IMG/VR virus record: IMGVR_UViG_3300032304_000278
Span: 1-37,439 of that record
From: a virus
Length of the DNA stretch: 37,439 bases
Reading direction: 5' to 3' (one strand)
Positions 23,422 to 28,772 of the stretch are shown one piece after another. Within the stretch, counting starts at the first letter, position 1, and the number at the start of each line of letters is the position of its first letter. The notes below the pieces were generated by a model that saw nothing but the letters and a program-made list of their open reading frames with translations, ran no database searches and was not told the origin of the DNA. The position numbers and the translations under genes are program-made.

Positions 23422-23769
23422 TTAATCCAATAATCCGACAGGCATACGAATATCTCGCGGAGTAGCAAAGGTATTCATTCCTTGCTTGCGACGAGAGTCT
23501 GCCCACATACGAGCCTTGTTATAGATTTCTTCAGTAGGACGCTTACCAGACAGAAGATGATTCACTTCTTTTTTAGTTAAAGTCGGAACTATAAGCGGGT
23601 ACGAGCCAGAACTATCTTCTGTTGATATTTCAGTAGCAACACCATCGGCGGCAGGCAACATACCCATATAGCCCATACCCTTCGGAGTTCCAGTGTCATA
23701 CCGAAGTCCCATAGGAGCAACACCGCCTTGCAGCATAGCCAGCAAATTAGCGAGTGTTATTCCATTCAT
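23422..23769 (-). CDS. Conserved small phage protein, 115 aa
   Basis: I chose the ATG at 23769 (MNGITLANLLAMLQGGVAPM), which overlaps the stop of the upstream gene as ATGA. Contains SGSYPLIVPTLTKKEVNHLL and IYNKARMWADSRRKQGMNTF, a pattern (TLTxxExxxLL...A..HA..R) that I associate with a widespread phage domain of unknown function. Possibly a virion or packaging accessory. Confidence 0.75.
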   Translation of the reverse strand: MNGITLANLLAMLQGGVAPMGLRYDTGTPKGMGYMGMLPAADGVATEISTEDSSGSYPLIVPTLTKKEVNHLLSGKRPTEEIYNKARMWADSRRKQGMNTFATPRDIRMPVGLLD

Positions 23770-23924
23770 AGTTTTTCTACCTGTACCCAATGGCAACGAT
23801 AGTCGCCTTCTTTTTGAGTCTGATACCACATTTGTAGACTCTGGCAATCCTCTAGCGTTTCAACAGTCTTTAGTAAAACTAGATGCCCATTTGTCAGCAG
23901 GAAGAGGTTGAACCAGATAATCAC
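23766..23924 (-). CDS. Very small conserved-looking protein, 52 aa
   Basis: Begins with GTG at 23924 (VIIWFNLFLLTNGHLVLLKT), overlapping the upstream stop (GTGA), and ends in ATGA with the next gene. The N-terminal 18 residues are hydrophobic and could be a membrane anchor or signal. The remainder holds paired Cys (LEDCQSL, YRCHWVQVEKL). Function unknown. Supported mostly by tight coupling in a run of six similar junctions. Confidence 0.65.
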   Translation of the reverse strand: MIIWFNLFLLTNGHLVLLKTVETLEDCQSLQMWYQTQKEGDYRCHWVQVEKL

Positions 23925-24064
23925 TTCTTGGCCGTTTTCGCAGCGGCTTTAAATTGTTTTGCCGTAGGTGCGCCTTTGGTTCCCGGCTTACGCATCTTCT
24001 CGCCTGAACCTTCAGCGATACGCTTGCGTTTAGCGTTGATATTTGCGTAGAGACCGGGCTTCAT
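23921..24064 (-). CDS. Conserved basic phage peptide ('MKPGLYANINAKRKRI'), 47 aa
   Basis: Starts MKPGLYANINAKRKRIAEGS and continues GEKMRKPGTKGAPTAKQFKA. This peptide is seen almost unchanged in many proteobacterial phages and has no known function. About 30 percent Lys/Arg, so a nucleic acid or virion-interior role is plausible. Overlaps both neighbours by four bases. Confidence 0.85.
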   Translation of the reverse strand: MKPGLYANINAKRKRIAEGSGEKMRKPGTKGAPTAKQFKAAAKTAKK

Positions 24065-24219
24065 TTCTTCTTGCCCTTCTTAGCCATGCCTGCTTCGGAC
24101 ATAGCGATTGCCACGGCCTGCTTACGCGACTTCACGACAGGGCCACCCTTTCCAGAGTGCAGTTCGCCCTTCTTGTACTCGCGCATAACCTTGCCAACCT
24201 TCTTCTCTGCCTTGTTCAT
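24061..24219 (-). CDS. Conserved basic small protein, 52 aa
   Basis: I chose the ATG at 24219 (MNKAEKKVGKVMREYKKGEL), overlapping the upstream stop. The pattern 'KVMxExKxGxLHSG...VxxxxQAxAIAxSEA' belongs to a small family found in many phages and bacteria (DUF6496-like by memory). Strongly basic with a Lys tail. Probably binds DNA or RNA. Function not known. Confidence 0.8.
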   Translation of the reverse strand: MNKAEKKVGKVMREYKKGELHSGKGGPVVKSRKQAVAIAMSEAGMAKKGKKK

Positions 24220-24344
24220 TTCTTCTTCTCCATGCCCTTCCAAGTCTTCTTGGCAGTCTTCACGCCCTTCTTGGCAGCGGCTTTCTTAGCGGCTTCCATG
24301 CCAGCAGCAGTATATGGATATTTCTTGTTTCCGACCATCGGCAT
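24216..24344 (-). CDS. Tiny Lys/Ala-rich protein, 42 aa
   Basis: Starts MPMVGNKKYPYTAAGMEAAK. The sequence 'KKYPYTxxGxxxAKKAA' recurs in phage small proteins, and the remainder is histone H1-like (AAAKKGVKTAKKTWKG). It is the first gene of the leftward late block. Its GGAG ribosome site directly follows the T-tract of a strong terminator, so its expression should depend on antitermination. Confidence 0.8.
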   Translation of the reverse strand: MPMVGNKKYPYTAAGMEAAKKAAAKKGVKTAKKTWKGMEKKK

Positions 24345-24354
24345 GATTGACTCC

Positions 24355-24378
24355 AAAAAAATACCCGCCGAAGCGGGT
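24355..24378 (-). terminator. Intrinsic terminator abutting the first late ribosome site
   Basis: On the minus strand ACCCGC-TTCG-GCGGGT is followed by ATTTTTTT and then immediately GGAG, which serves the ATG at 24344. A terminator in this place makes sense only if it is conditional. Confidence 0.9.
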
Positions 24379-24409
24379 TAAGGCACTACACGGAGAGCGA
24401 GCGAACCAC

Positions 24410-24431
24410 AACTATTTGTCTGTCAATAGTT
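24410..24431. promoter_or_regulatory. AT-rich inverted repeat (operator-like)
   Basis: AACTATT and AATAGTT arms separated by eight bases, just upstream of the late terminator. The minus strand shows TTGACA here but no matching -10. Confidence 0.45.
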
Positions 24432-24450
24432 ATAGTTCTTGTGAACAATT

Positions 24451-24481
24451 TATCACCTGATACAAAGTTAATCAAGTGATA
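24451..24481. promoter_or_regulatory. 11-bp inverted repeat in AT-rich stretch (operator or hairpin)
   Basis: Arms TATCACCTGAT and ATCAAGTGATA pair over 11 positions (one G-T) around a nine-base loop, adjacent to a run of alternating AT. Either a protein-binding site or a hairpin in the late leader RNA. Confidence 0.5.
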
Positions 24482-24499
24482 TATATATTTATATACTTC

Positions 24500-24692
24500 C
24501 CGATTTGGTGGACACACCTAGACCATCCTAGGTGTACCTTCAGAAGTTTCCCGACTCGGAGCCACTTCACCCGACAGCCTTTTCGTCCTAGCGGTGCTAT
24601 CTTCGACGCCGCTATCCGTATCTCAGGACTATCCCACAGTACGGTTATCCTCTAGCCCCTGTCGTTACCCGACGAACTAGACGGTCTGTGCC
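24500..24692 (-). ncRNA. Candidate structured leader RNA between two late terminators
   Basis: On the minus strand this gene-free stretch is a chain of stems: CACAG (24690) with CTGTG (24635) enclosing TCTAG/CTAGA and a GTCG/CGAC hairpin; GTCCT+AGCGG (24629-24609) pairing with CCGCT+AGGAC (24594-24585) with a bulge; GAAGT/ACTTC (24568, 24543); and an 8-bp ACACCTAG/CTAGGTGT hairpin (24535-24514). No open reading frame is apparent on either strand. I infer an RNA element of the late leader that could control the downstream terminator. Pairing was done by eye. Confidence 0.5.
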
Positions 24693-24796
24693 AAAAGAAA
24701 AACCCCATTCAGATAGAGGCTTGGCCCTTGGCTTGGGCAATCCTTGACACCCGCTGATTGGCGTCTTAGACCACACAAGCCCCTATCTCAATGAGG
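24693..24796 (-). terminator. tR'-like terminator with branched stem
   Basis: Outer arms of 21 bases pair at 20 positions and are followed by T5-C-T4 on the minus strand. The apical part contains GACGCC/GGTGTC and GCCC/GGGC hairpins, making a three-way junction, which is more elaborate than an ordinary terminator. Confidence 0.7.
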
Positions 24797-24834
24797 TTCT
24801 TGCTATCAGCGAATGTCTGACTGCCACATCAGAC
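24693..24834 (-). ncRNA. Short late-leader RNA ending in a strong terminator (lambda 6S-like)
   Basis: From a predicted start near 24834 the RNA forms a 7-bp hairpin (TGTCTGA/TCAGACA), then a 21-position stem (24796-24776 with 24723-24703, one mismatch, two G-U) enclosing two smaller hairpins, and ends in TTTTTCTTTT. About 140 nt in all. The arrangement matches the short RNA made from lambda pR' that ends at tR' when Q is absent. Confidence 0.6.
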
Positions 24835-24840
24835 ACCACC

Positions 24841-24869
24841 AAGATAGTCCATCTTTGTCCACTTGTCAA
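24841..24869 (-). promoter_or_regulatory. Late promoter candidate (pR'-like)
   Basis: Minus strand: perfect TTGACA (24869-24864), 17-base spacer, TATCTT (24846-24841). The best sigma70-like promoter seen in the window. It lies about 340 bases downstream of the Q-like gene and reads into the late leader. Confidence 0.75.
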
Positions 24870-24871
24870 CT

Positions 24872-24887
24872 ATAAGCAAATGCTTAT
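24872..24887. promoter_or_regulatory. 16-bp palindrome between divergent promoters
   Basis: ATAAGCA-AA-TGCTTAT is a perfect inverted repeat placed directly upstream of the -35 of the leftward promoter and about 20 bases upstream of the -35 of the rightward promoter, a natural place for an operator or for Q-type loading. Confidence 0.6.
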
Positions 24888-24908
24888 GGGTAGCATCAGA
24901 AGAACAAA

Positions 24909-24936
24909 TTGCACAGATGCGAAAAGTCAGGATAAT
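24909..24936 (+). promoter_or_regulatory. Rightward promoter for the BoxA-bearing leader
   Basis: TTGCAC, 16-base spacer, GATAAT. Predicted start near 24943, which places a BoxA within the first 20 nt of the RNA. Confidence 0.65.
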
Positions 24937-24950
24937 AGACCTTGCAGCAC

Positions 24951-24962
24951 TGCTCTTTAACA
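24951..24962 (+). promoter_or_regulatory. BoxA antitermination element (rrn type)
   Basis: TGCTCTTTAACA is identical to the BoxA of proteobacterial rRNA operons, where NusB-NusE load onto the RNA. It lies in the leader of the 66-aa gene, between a promoter and the ribosome site. Confidence 0.7.
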
Positions 24963-24988
24963 CAATCAGATGAACCAAGGAGAGTTAG

Positions 24989-25189
24989 ATGACGCAAGAC
25001 GAAAAAGAGCAAGCCATCGTTGACCTGTTGGCTTCACGCACGCTGGAAAGAATGCGGAAGTATGACCAAGATGCTGTACTGGATGCCGCTACGCGTCGCA
25101 GTCTTGGGGCAAGTGCGGCGGTTATGATTGCGGCGCAAGAACACAATCAAGACTTTTTAAATAAACTGGCATTAATTCTAAAATCTTGA
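24989..25189 (+). CDS. Small helical protein with BoxA leader, 66 aa
   Basis: Starts MTQDEKEQAIVDLLASRTLE after a well-spaced AAGGAG. Predicted mostly helical (RMRKYDQDAVLDAATRRSLG, AAVMIAAQEHNQDFLNKLAL), roughly neutral, no membrane segment. It is alone on the plus strand between the late promoter and the convergent Q-like gene and has its own terminator. It is not Arg-rich at the start, so it does not look like lambda N. Possibly a regulator of the adjoining late switch; this is inference. Confidence 0.75.
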   Translation: MTQDEKEQAIVDLLASRTLERMRKYDQDAVLDAATRRSLGASAAVMIAAQEHNQDFLNKLALILKS

Positions 25190-25193
25190 CACA

Positions 25194-25218
25194 AAGGGGC
25201 TTCGGCCCCTTATTTTTT
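25194..25218 (+). terminator. Intrinsic terminator after the 66-aa gene
   Basis: AAGGGGC-TTCG-GCCCCTT followed by ATTTTTT. It overlaps the stop codon of the convergent Q-like gene. The stem core equals that of the hairpins at 18746 and 18967, but here a T-tract follows. Confidence 0.9.
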
Positions 25219-25743
25219 GACCTTCTTTGCAAGTCTTTCTGCGTAGTCCATGAAAGATTCGTTCAGGACTTCTAGACAATCGGCAAACTCCTCGCGGAAT
25301 CGGCTATTATCTAGTTCATCCAGACCAACATCATGTGAGTTTGGAGGGGCTTCTTTGCCCGAACCCTTGCACCTAGTGCAACACTTCTCGCTTAGAACCT
25401 GCTCGTTCGATTCTAACTTTTCGAACTTGACACCTTTGCAGGCACGGCAAACATCCGTTAGCCAGTAGCACAGAGCAGACTCCGCAATCTGGTGCAGGAC
25501 TCGCTTAGATAGGTTGGAACGCTCTTGACGCTTCTTGCCTACGAACTTCGTCATGAGTTCGCGGAGCAGTTCTTTGGTCTTTGAATGGTCCTGAGCATAC
25601 TTAGACCAGAAGGCCAGTGCGCCAAGACCCTTCTTACGGGCTACAAGCCCGCTAGACGCGATTAAATCAGCGTCGAAGTGTAGGTCATCACACTTGAGAT
25701 TAGAACTCGTTGTGGCGCGTGTCATGCGTTCAATCACTCCCAT
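25210..25743 (-). CDS. Q-like late antiterminator, 177 aa
   Basis: Starts MGVIERMTRATTSSNLKCDD. A helical N-terminal half rich in Lys/Arg (TKFVGKKRQERSNLSKRVLH) is followed by a zinc-ribbon-like segment with CRACKG (near residue 100) and CTRCKGSG (about 20 residues later), as in antitermination protein Q families of lambdoid phages. It is the last gene of the leftward early operon, and the late promoter-leader lies directly downstream, exactly the lambda arrangement. In lambda Q loads onto RNA polymerase paused near pR' and lets it pass tR'. The family is assigned from zinc motif and position. Confidence 0.7.
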   Translation of the reverse strand: MGVIERMTRATTSSNLKCDDLHFDADLIASSGLVARKKGLGALAFWSKYAQDHSKTKELLRELMTKFVGKKRQERSNLSKRVLHQIAESALCYWLTDVCRACKGVKFEKLESNEQVLSEKCCTRCKGSGKEAPPNSHDVGLDELDNSRFREEFADCLEVLNESFMDYAERLAKKVKK

Positions 25744-26131
25744 TGCAGACCTCTCTTGCTACTGCCGCCCATCCTTCCATCGAGGTCTCTACCGTGTAGG
25801 AATAGTCCTTCCACCAATCGGCCTCTTGCATACATAAATGAATAGATAATGGATACACGCAACGCCACTCACCACGTTGTCTTTTATAGACAAGCAAAGG
25901 AATTGCGCCTTTTGATTGATTGCAAGTTTGCTGCCACCATGAATAGATATCTCCCATAGTGGCCTTGGAGTGGTCTTTGACCTCGACTGCCCATCCGGGT
26001 ATGCCGACTAGGTCTGTATCACCGTGGTCGTTCCTGACCCTGCGTTGAGCATTCCATCCGGTAAGTTCAAAGATGATGTTTGCAACTGCGCGTTCTCCGC
26101 GTTTGCCTTTCTCACGTTGGAACTTACTCAC
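25730..26131 (-). CDS. Hjc-like PD-(D/E)xK nuclease (Holliday junction resolvase candidate), 133 aa
   Basis: Begins with GTG at 26131 (M/VSKFQREKGKRGERAVANII). Hjc/VRR-like features are clear: KGKRGERAVANIIFELTGW with the first acidic residue, RNDHGDTDLVGIPGW with the second Asp, and AVEVKDHSK with the ExK. This size and motif set fit phage enzymes that cut branched DNA, useful for processing recombination and replication junctions before packaging. It lies among other recombination genes. Overlaps both neighbours. Confidence 0.8.
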   Translation of the reverse strand: MSKFQREKGKRGERAVANIIFELTGWNAQRRVRNDHGDTDLVGIPGWAVEVKDHSKATMGDIYSWWQQTCNQSKGAIPLLVYKRQRGEWRCVYPLSIHLCMQEADWWKDYSYTVETSMEGWAAVAREVCNGSD

Positions 26132-26330
26132 CTTCCATCTCCAGCAGCAGGTCGATGTAGTGCTTGGCTTTTAGCAAGTCTTGTTTCCCGCCCTTCTCTC
26201 GCCAACGCACCAGATACTTGATTGCGTTGCCCTCGCAGAATCCGATTCCATTCTTGTGAATAAACTCAATCGGTTCAATTACAAACTTTTTATAGTGTGT
26301 GCCACCAATCTGTGTATCTAGCGCAGACAT
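26124..26330 (-). CDS. DUF3310 protein, 68 aa
   Basis: Starts MSALDTQIGGTHYKKFVIEP. The family signature is complete: GGTHYK, IEPIEFIHKNGIGFCEGNAI, KYLVRWREKGGKQDLLKAKH and YIDLLLE. Proteins of this family are encoded by many phages and are thought to be linked to nucleotide metabolism, but activity is not settled. The start overlaps the upstream nuclease stop. Confidence 0.9.
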   Translation of the reverse strand: MSALDTQIGGTHYKKFVIEPIEFIHKNGIGFCEGNAIKYLVRWREKGGKQDLLKAKHYIDLLLEMEGE

Positions 26331-26599
26331 TCGGTTACTTTCTCCAAAAGTTCTAGTTCAGTGATGCCATAATACTTTTCGAAGGCTTTTCTACCCATAC
26401 CGTGCAGTCCTGAGTTGCCACGATGATGCTCAGGACAAAGACCAATAACGTCGAAATGGCTAGCCCTACGGCCAGCACCAGTGCCAGTACGGGGGTGGTG
26501 AAGTTCACAAGGAGTCTCTCCTAGACCTAGATGTTTGCAGAGGATACATCCAATCTCTGCCACGCGGTTCATATGTTGCTTCTCTACTTTGTTAGCCAT
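26318..26599 (-). CDS. Ref-type HNH nuclease, 93 aa
   Basis: I chose the ATG at 26599 (MANKVEKQHMNRVAEIGCIL). Zinc and HNH motifs are visible: CILCKHLG, CELHHPRTGTGAG, then SHFDVIGLCPEHHRGNSGLH and GRKAFEKYYG. This order belongs to the P1 Ref (recombination enhancement function) family, RecA-dependent nucleases that cut in displacement loops. At 93 aa it carries only the C-terminal catalytic core of P1 Ref. Together with NinB, SSAP and YqaJ it points to heavy use of recombination. Confidence 0.85.
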   Translation of the reverse strand: MANKVEKQHMNRVAEIGCILCKHLGLGETPCELHHPRTGTGAGRRASHFDVIGLCPEHHRGNSGLHGMGRKAFEKYYGITELELLEKVTECLR

Positions 26600-26876
26600 A
26601 GATTGACTCGAAACTGTCTCCACGAGAATAAAGTCTTGGCAGATGCCTGCCGTTGTCTATCACATTGATTCCATCGTAACTACACAAGTCCTTGATGTTC
26701 TTTGTGAGTGTGCTTTGATTGATGCCAGTCTTTTCAGCAAGTTTAGCAATCGTCAGCGGCTCGTCAGTGAGTGCATCAAGTATGGCCCTTTGTGTTGGGT
26801 TCCATCTGTTTTTTGCTGCGGCTATTTGTTCTGCATAAATCCTACGGTATTCCAGCAGTTGTTCCACGACCCTCAT
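26592..26876 (-). CDS. Winged-helix DNA-binding protein, 94 aa
   Basis: Starts MRVVEQLLEYRRIYAEQIAA. The central region NPTQRAILDALTDEPLTIAK followed by LAEKTGINQSTLTKNIKDLC is a MarR/ArsR-like helix-turn-helix, and NGRHLPRLYSRGD forms the wing. The ATG overlaps the NinB stop. Could regulate the leftward early operon or act as a replication accessory; no direct evidence for either. Confidence 0.75.
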   Translation of the reverse strand: MRVVEQLLEYRRIYAEQIAAAKNRWNPTQRAILDALTDEPLTIAKLAEKTGINQSTLTKNIKDLCSYDGINVIDNGRHLPRLYSRGDSFESIYG

Positions 26877-27262
26877 GGTAGTTCCTGAAAAATCACTCCT
26901 TGGTCAACTGCCCACGCTTCGATTGAAGTCATGTAGTCGGCGAATTCCTTGACTGTTAGTTCTGTGCTGCTTTTGCCTACGTTGATGATTTCGCCATCTG
27001 GGAGTTTAACCTCTTTGACCCCGATGAATCTACGTTTGCACCATTCGTGCCACGCTTCAACATCACTTATATTTAGTTGCTCTGATATTTCGTGCAGCAC
27101 TGCCCAGTACCGGCGGTTTTGCTGATTCCTGCGCTTCTCCTGTTCCTTCTGTAGTGTCAGGATAAAGCAGTCTCCAGTTAGTGCCTGACTCGCGGCTGAA
27201 AATGCCGCTCTCAAGTGGTCCATCGAATGCACGACAAACCTTAGTTCCCCGTTCAATTCCAT
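26873..27262 (-). CDS. ninB: NinB-family recombination protein, 129 aa
   Basis: I chose the ATG at 27262 (MELNGELRFVVHSMDHLRAA). Typical NinB motifs are present: KEQEKRRNQQNRRYWAVLHE then ISEQLNISDVEAWHEWCKRR, plus STELTVKEFADYMTSIEAWA. Lambda NinB (Orf) binds single-stranded DNA and SSB and can replace RecFOR functions in RecA loading. It fits with the phage's SSAP, exonuclease and SSB. Its N-terminal codons overlap a second possible reading frame (27063-27338). Confidence 0.85.
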   Translation of the reverse strand: MELNGELRFVVHSMDHLRAAFSAASQALTGDCFILTLQKEQEKRRNQQNRRYWAVLHEISEQLNISDVEAWHEWCKRRFIGVKEVKLPDGEIINVGKSSTELTVKEFADYMTSIEAWAVDQGVIFQELP

Positions 27263-27338
27263 TCTCCTGTGCATACCTTACGCGTACAGTTCCGAAAATT
27301 TCTTTGAGTTCATCGACAAACTTTGCGATTGTTGGCAT
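27063..27338 (-). CDS. Possible overlapping small gene, up to 91 aa
   Basis: From the ATG at 27338 (MPTIAKFVDELKEIFGTVRV) the first 40 residues read like a genuine small alpha/beta protein (YAQENGIERGTKVCRAFDGP). It would bridge helicase and NinB, but it overlaps the end of the helicase by 61 bases and NinB by 200. The last part (NWRLLYPDTTEGTGEAQESA onward) looks like NinB shadow. Either a true overlapping gene, or only the first half once had meaning. Confidence 0.35.
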   Translation of the reverse strand: MPTIAKFVDELKEIFGTVRVRYAQENGIERGTKVCRAFDGPLESGIFSRESGTNWRLLYPDTTEGTGEAQESAKPPVLGSAARNIRATKYK

Positions 27339-28237
27339 TGCTTGTCGATTCTGTCTGTGTAATTCGCTCTCCATCGTTCTGTTTCTCCATAGAACAAACC
27401 TTTCTTGTCAAAGAATAGACCAACCCTACCCTCCCACTCTCCGTGGCGGTTCTTGTCCATGCACAACAGGGCATCTACACCATCATCTTCTTCGCCGCGA
27501 GCAATTCTTTGCTCCTTCTTCTTATTCCTGAAAACAGTGAAAAAATTATCAACTTGGTCAGCAATCGAGCCACTGCCTTTTGAGTCAAACTTACCCGGAA
27601 CCTGAGACTCGTCAGCAAGTTTGCGAATGTGGTGGATAAGATGGATATGAATATTGTGGTCACGGGCAATAGAACAAACTTCGTCCACTAACATTTTTTG
27701 ACCGTTGTAATCGTCCTCGTGGCGAATCACCTTCATGACCGAGTCTAAGAAAAAGTGAGTAACGCCCAAAACATCAGCGCAGTAACGTATGACCTTAAGC
27801 ACTTCTTTTGCATCACAAGTGCCTTGTTGGTCATAAATCCAAAGTTTACCGTCGAGGAACCTGTGGAATTGTTCGATGAACTGTTCCGTTGGGTTTGCAA
27901 ATCCCAATGCCTGCCTAGTCATGCGCTTTAGCGTTGCAACTGGCTTCATCTCAAACGAGGCTATGCAGACCTTATGGTTTTGGAAAAGCAAGTCGAGGGC
28001 TACCTGAGACGTAACCATACTCTTGCCGTGGCCGTTCACACCGCACCAGACACTTACACAAGACGGCAGCAGGCGAATGTTCTCGTGAGTCTTAGGCCAA
28101 GGCAATGTTGCTCCTTGTAGCATCTCTGGGTTAAGGAAAGCCTCCTTAACCTCATCCTCGAACAGACTAGCCTGCTTGACTGCCATCGCAGTCTTGGGTG
28201 GGACGTAACGGTTGATATCGTCTTGTGTGATGAGCAT
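27278..28237 (-). CDS. RecA-fold replicative helicase, DnaB/gp4-like C-terminal domain, 319 aa
   Basis: I chose the ATG at 28237 (MLITQDDINRYVPPKTAMAV), which has a perfectly spaced AAGGAG. Walker A is GVNGHGKS (near residue 65), motif IASFEMKPVATLKRMTRQAL follows as in DnaB/Twinkle, Walker B is THFFLDSVMKV, then the His/Gln loop IHIHLIHHIRK and the SGSIADQVDNFF-VFRNK motif with the arginine finger region. There is no Toprim or zinc primase domain, and the N-terminus is only 55 residues. It should unwind the fork as a hexamer, with primase and polymerase from the host. Confidence 0.88.
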   Translation of the reverse strand: MLITQDDINRYVPPKTAMAVKQASLFEDEVKEAFLNPEMLQGATLPWPKTHENIRLLPSCVSVWCGVNGHGKSMVTSQVALDLLFQNHKVCIASFEMKPVATLKRMTRQALGFANPTEQFIEQFHRFLDGKLWIYDQQGTCDAKEVLKVIRYCADVLGVTHFFLDSVMKVIRHEDDYNGQKMLVDEVCSIARDHNIHIHLIHHIRKLADESQVPGKFDSKGSGSIADQVDNFFTVFRNKKKEQRIARGEEDDGVDALLCMDKNRHGEWEGRVGLFFDKKGLFYGETERWRANYTDRIDKQCQQSQSLSMNSKKFSELYA

Positions 28238-28292
28238 GGGTTCTCCTTGTAGGAGGCTCAAGTGTGCCACAAAAAAATTTCTTGTCGAGGAG

Positions 28293-28320
28293 TTGACACG
28301 AAGAAAAAAAGCCGGATGAT
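28293..28320 (+). promoter_or_regulatory. Rightward early promoter candidate
   Basis: Perfect TTGACA, 16-base spacer, GATGAT (four of six consensus). It reads into the rightward early operon. The 116-base region between the divergent operons also has an A7 run that may serve as an UP-like element for the leftward side, where no clear -10 is visible. Confidence 0.55.
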
Positions 28321-28353
28321 GGAGTCCGCAGCACAACAACAACGGAGACGAAC

Positions 28354-28527
28354 ATGGAACTGCAAGACGTAGTACGCCACATGACCGAGCGCGCACAGAC
28401 CATTGAACGTGAGCGCAATCGCATCGCTGACTTCGTTCAGAAGTTGGAGGAGACTTACCTGCAACACAACAGGCAGGAGCCTGCCAGTGCTTGCCGTGTC
28501 ATTGCCGACCATCTGAGGGGTATGTAA
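28354..28527 (+). CDS. Small charged helical protein, 57 aa
   Basis: Starts MELQDVVRHMTERAQTIERE. Highly charged, probably one or two long helices (RERNRIADFVQKLEETYLQH), then RVIADHLRGM. First gene of the rightward early operon. Its stop overlaps the next ATG as TAATG. Function unknown; similar short coiled-coil proteins are frequent in early phage regions. Confidence 0.7.
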   Translation: MELQDVVRHMTERAQTIERERNRIADFVQKLEETYLQHNRQEPASACRVIADHLRGM

Positions 28528-28772
28528 TGGATTCCGCCAAGTTGGAACGCGATGCAGAACAAATCTATAAGGGCTACAACCGTGCAGAACTTTTCGCAGA
28601 ATTTTTGGAGTGGTATAGCGGCAAACTCGAAGCAGAATCGTCAATCTGCTCGGCAGTCAAGCAGTGCGACTATGAGGCAGTCGGTGGACTACTCTGTGCA
28701 GCGTTTGAGGACTATCTCTCAGAGTGTGCGGATTACGATGCAAGACGGATTCAGGACTGCTGGGGAGAATAA
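28527..28772 (+). CDS. Acidic helical hypothetical protein, 81 aa
   Basis: I chose the ATG at 28527, which overlaps the upstream stop (TAATG): MDSAKLERDAEQIYKGYNRA. Net acidic with ESSICSAVKQCDYEAVGGLL and DYLSECADYDARRIQDCWGE, with four Cys. No family recognised. Could be a host-interfering acidic protein of early genes. Confidence 0.75.
   Translation: MDSAKLERDAEQIYKGYNRAELFAEFLEWYSGKLEAESSICSAVKQCDYEAVGGLLCAAFEDYLSECADYDARRIQDCWGE

Noticed and set aside
24541-24570. Hairpin resembling the last stem of a tracrRNA (GTGGC-CCGAGTCGG)
   Set aside because: Only a short chance match; no Cas gene, repeat array or anti-repeat is present.
24626-24849. Group I intron core (GGACTATC and GATAGTCC complementary boxes)
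   Set aside because: No interrupted exon on either side, other conserved core elements are missing, and one box coincides with a good -10 promoter element.
27278-28396. Longer helicase start at 28396
   Set aside because: The extra 53 residues are Cys/Leu/Phe-rich, run antisense through the rightward promoter, and the ATG at 28237 has an ideal AAGGAG.
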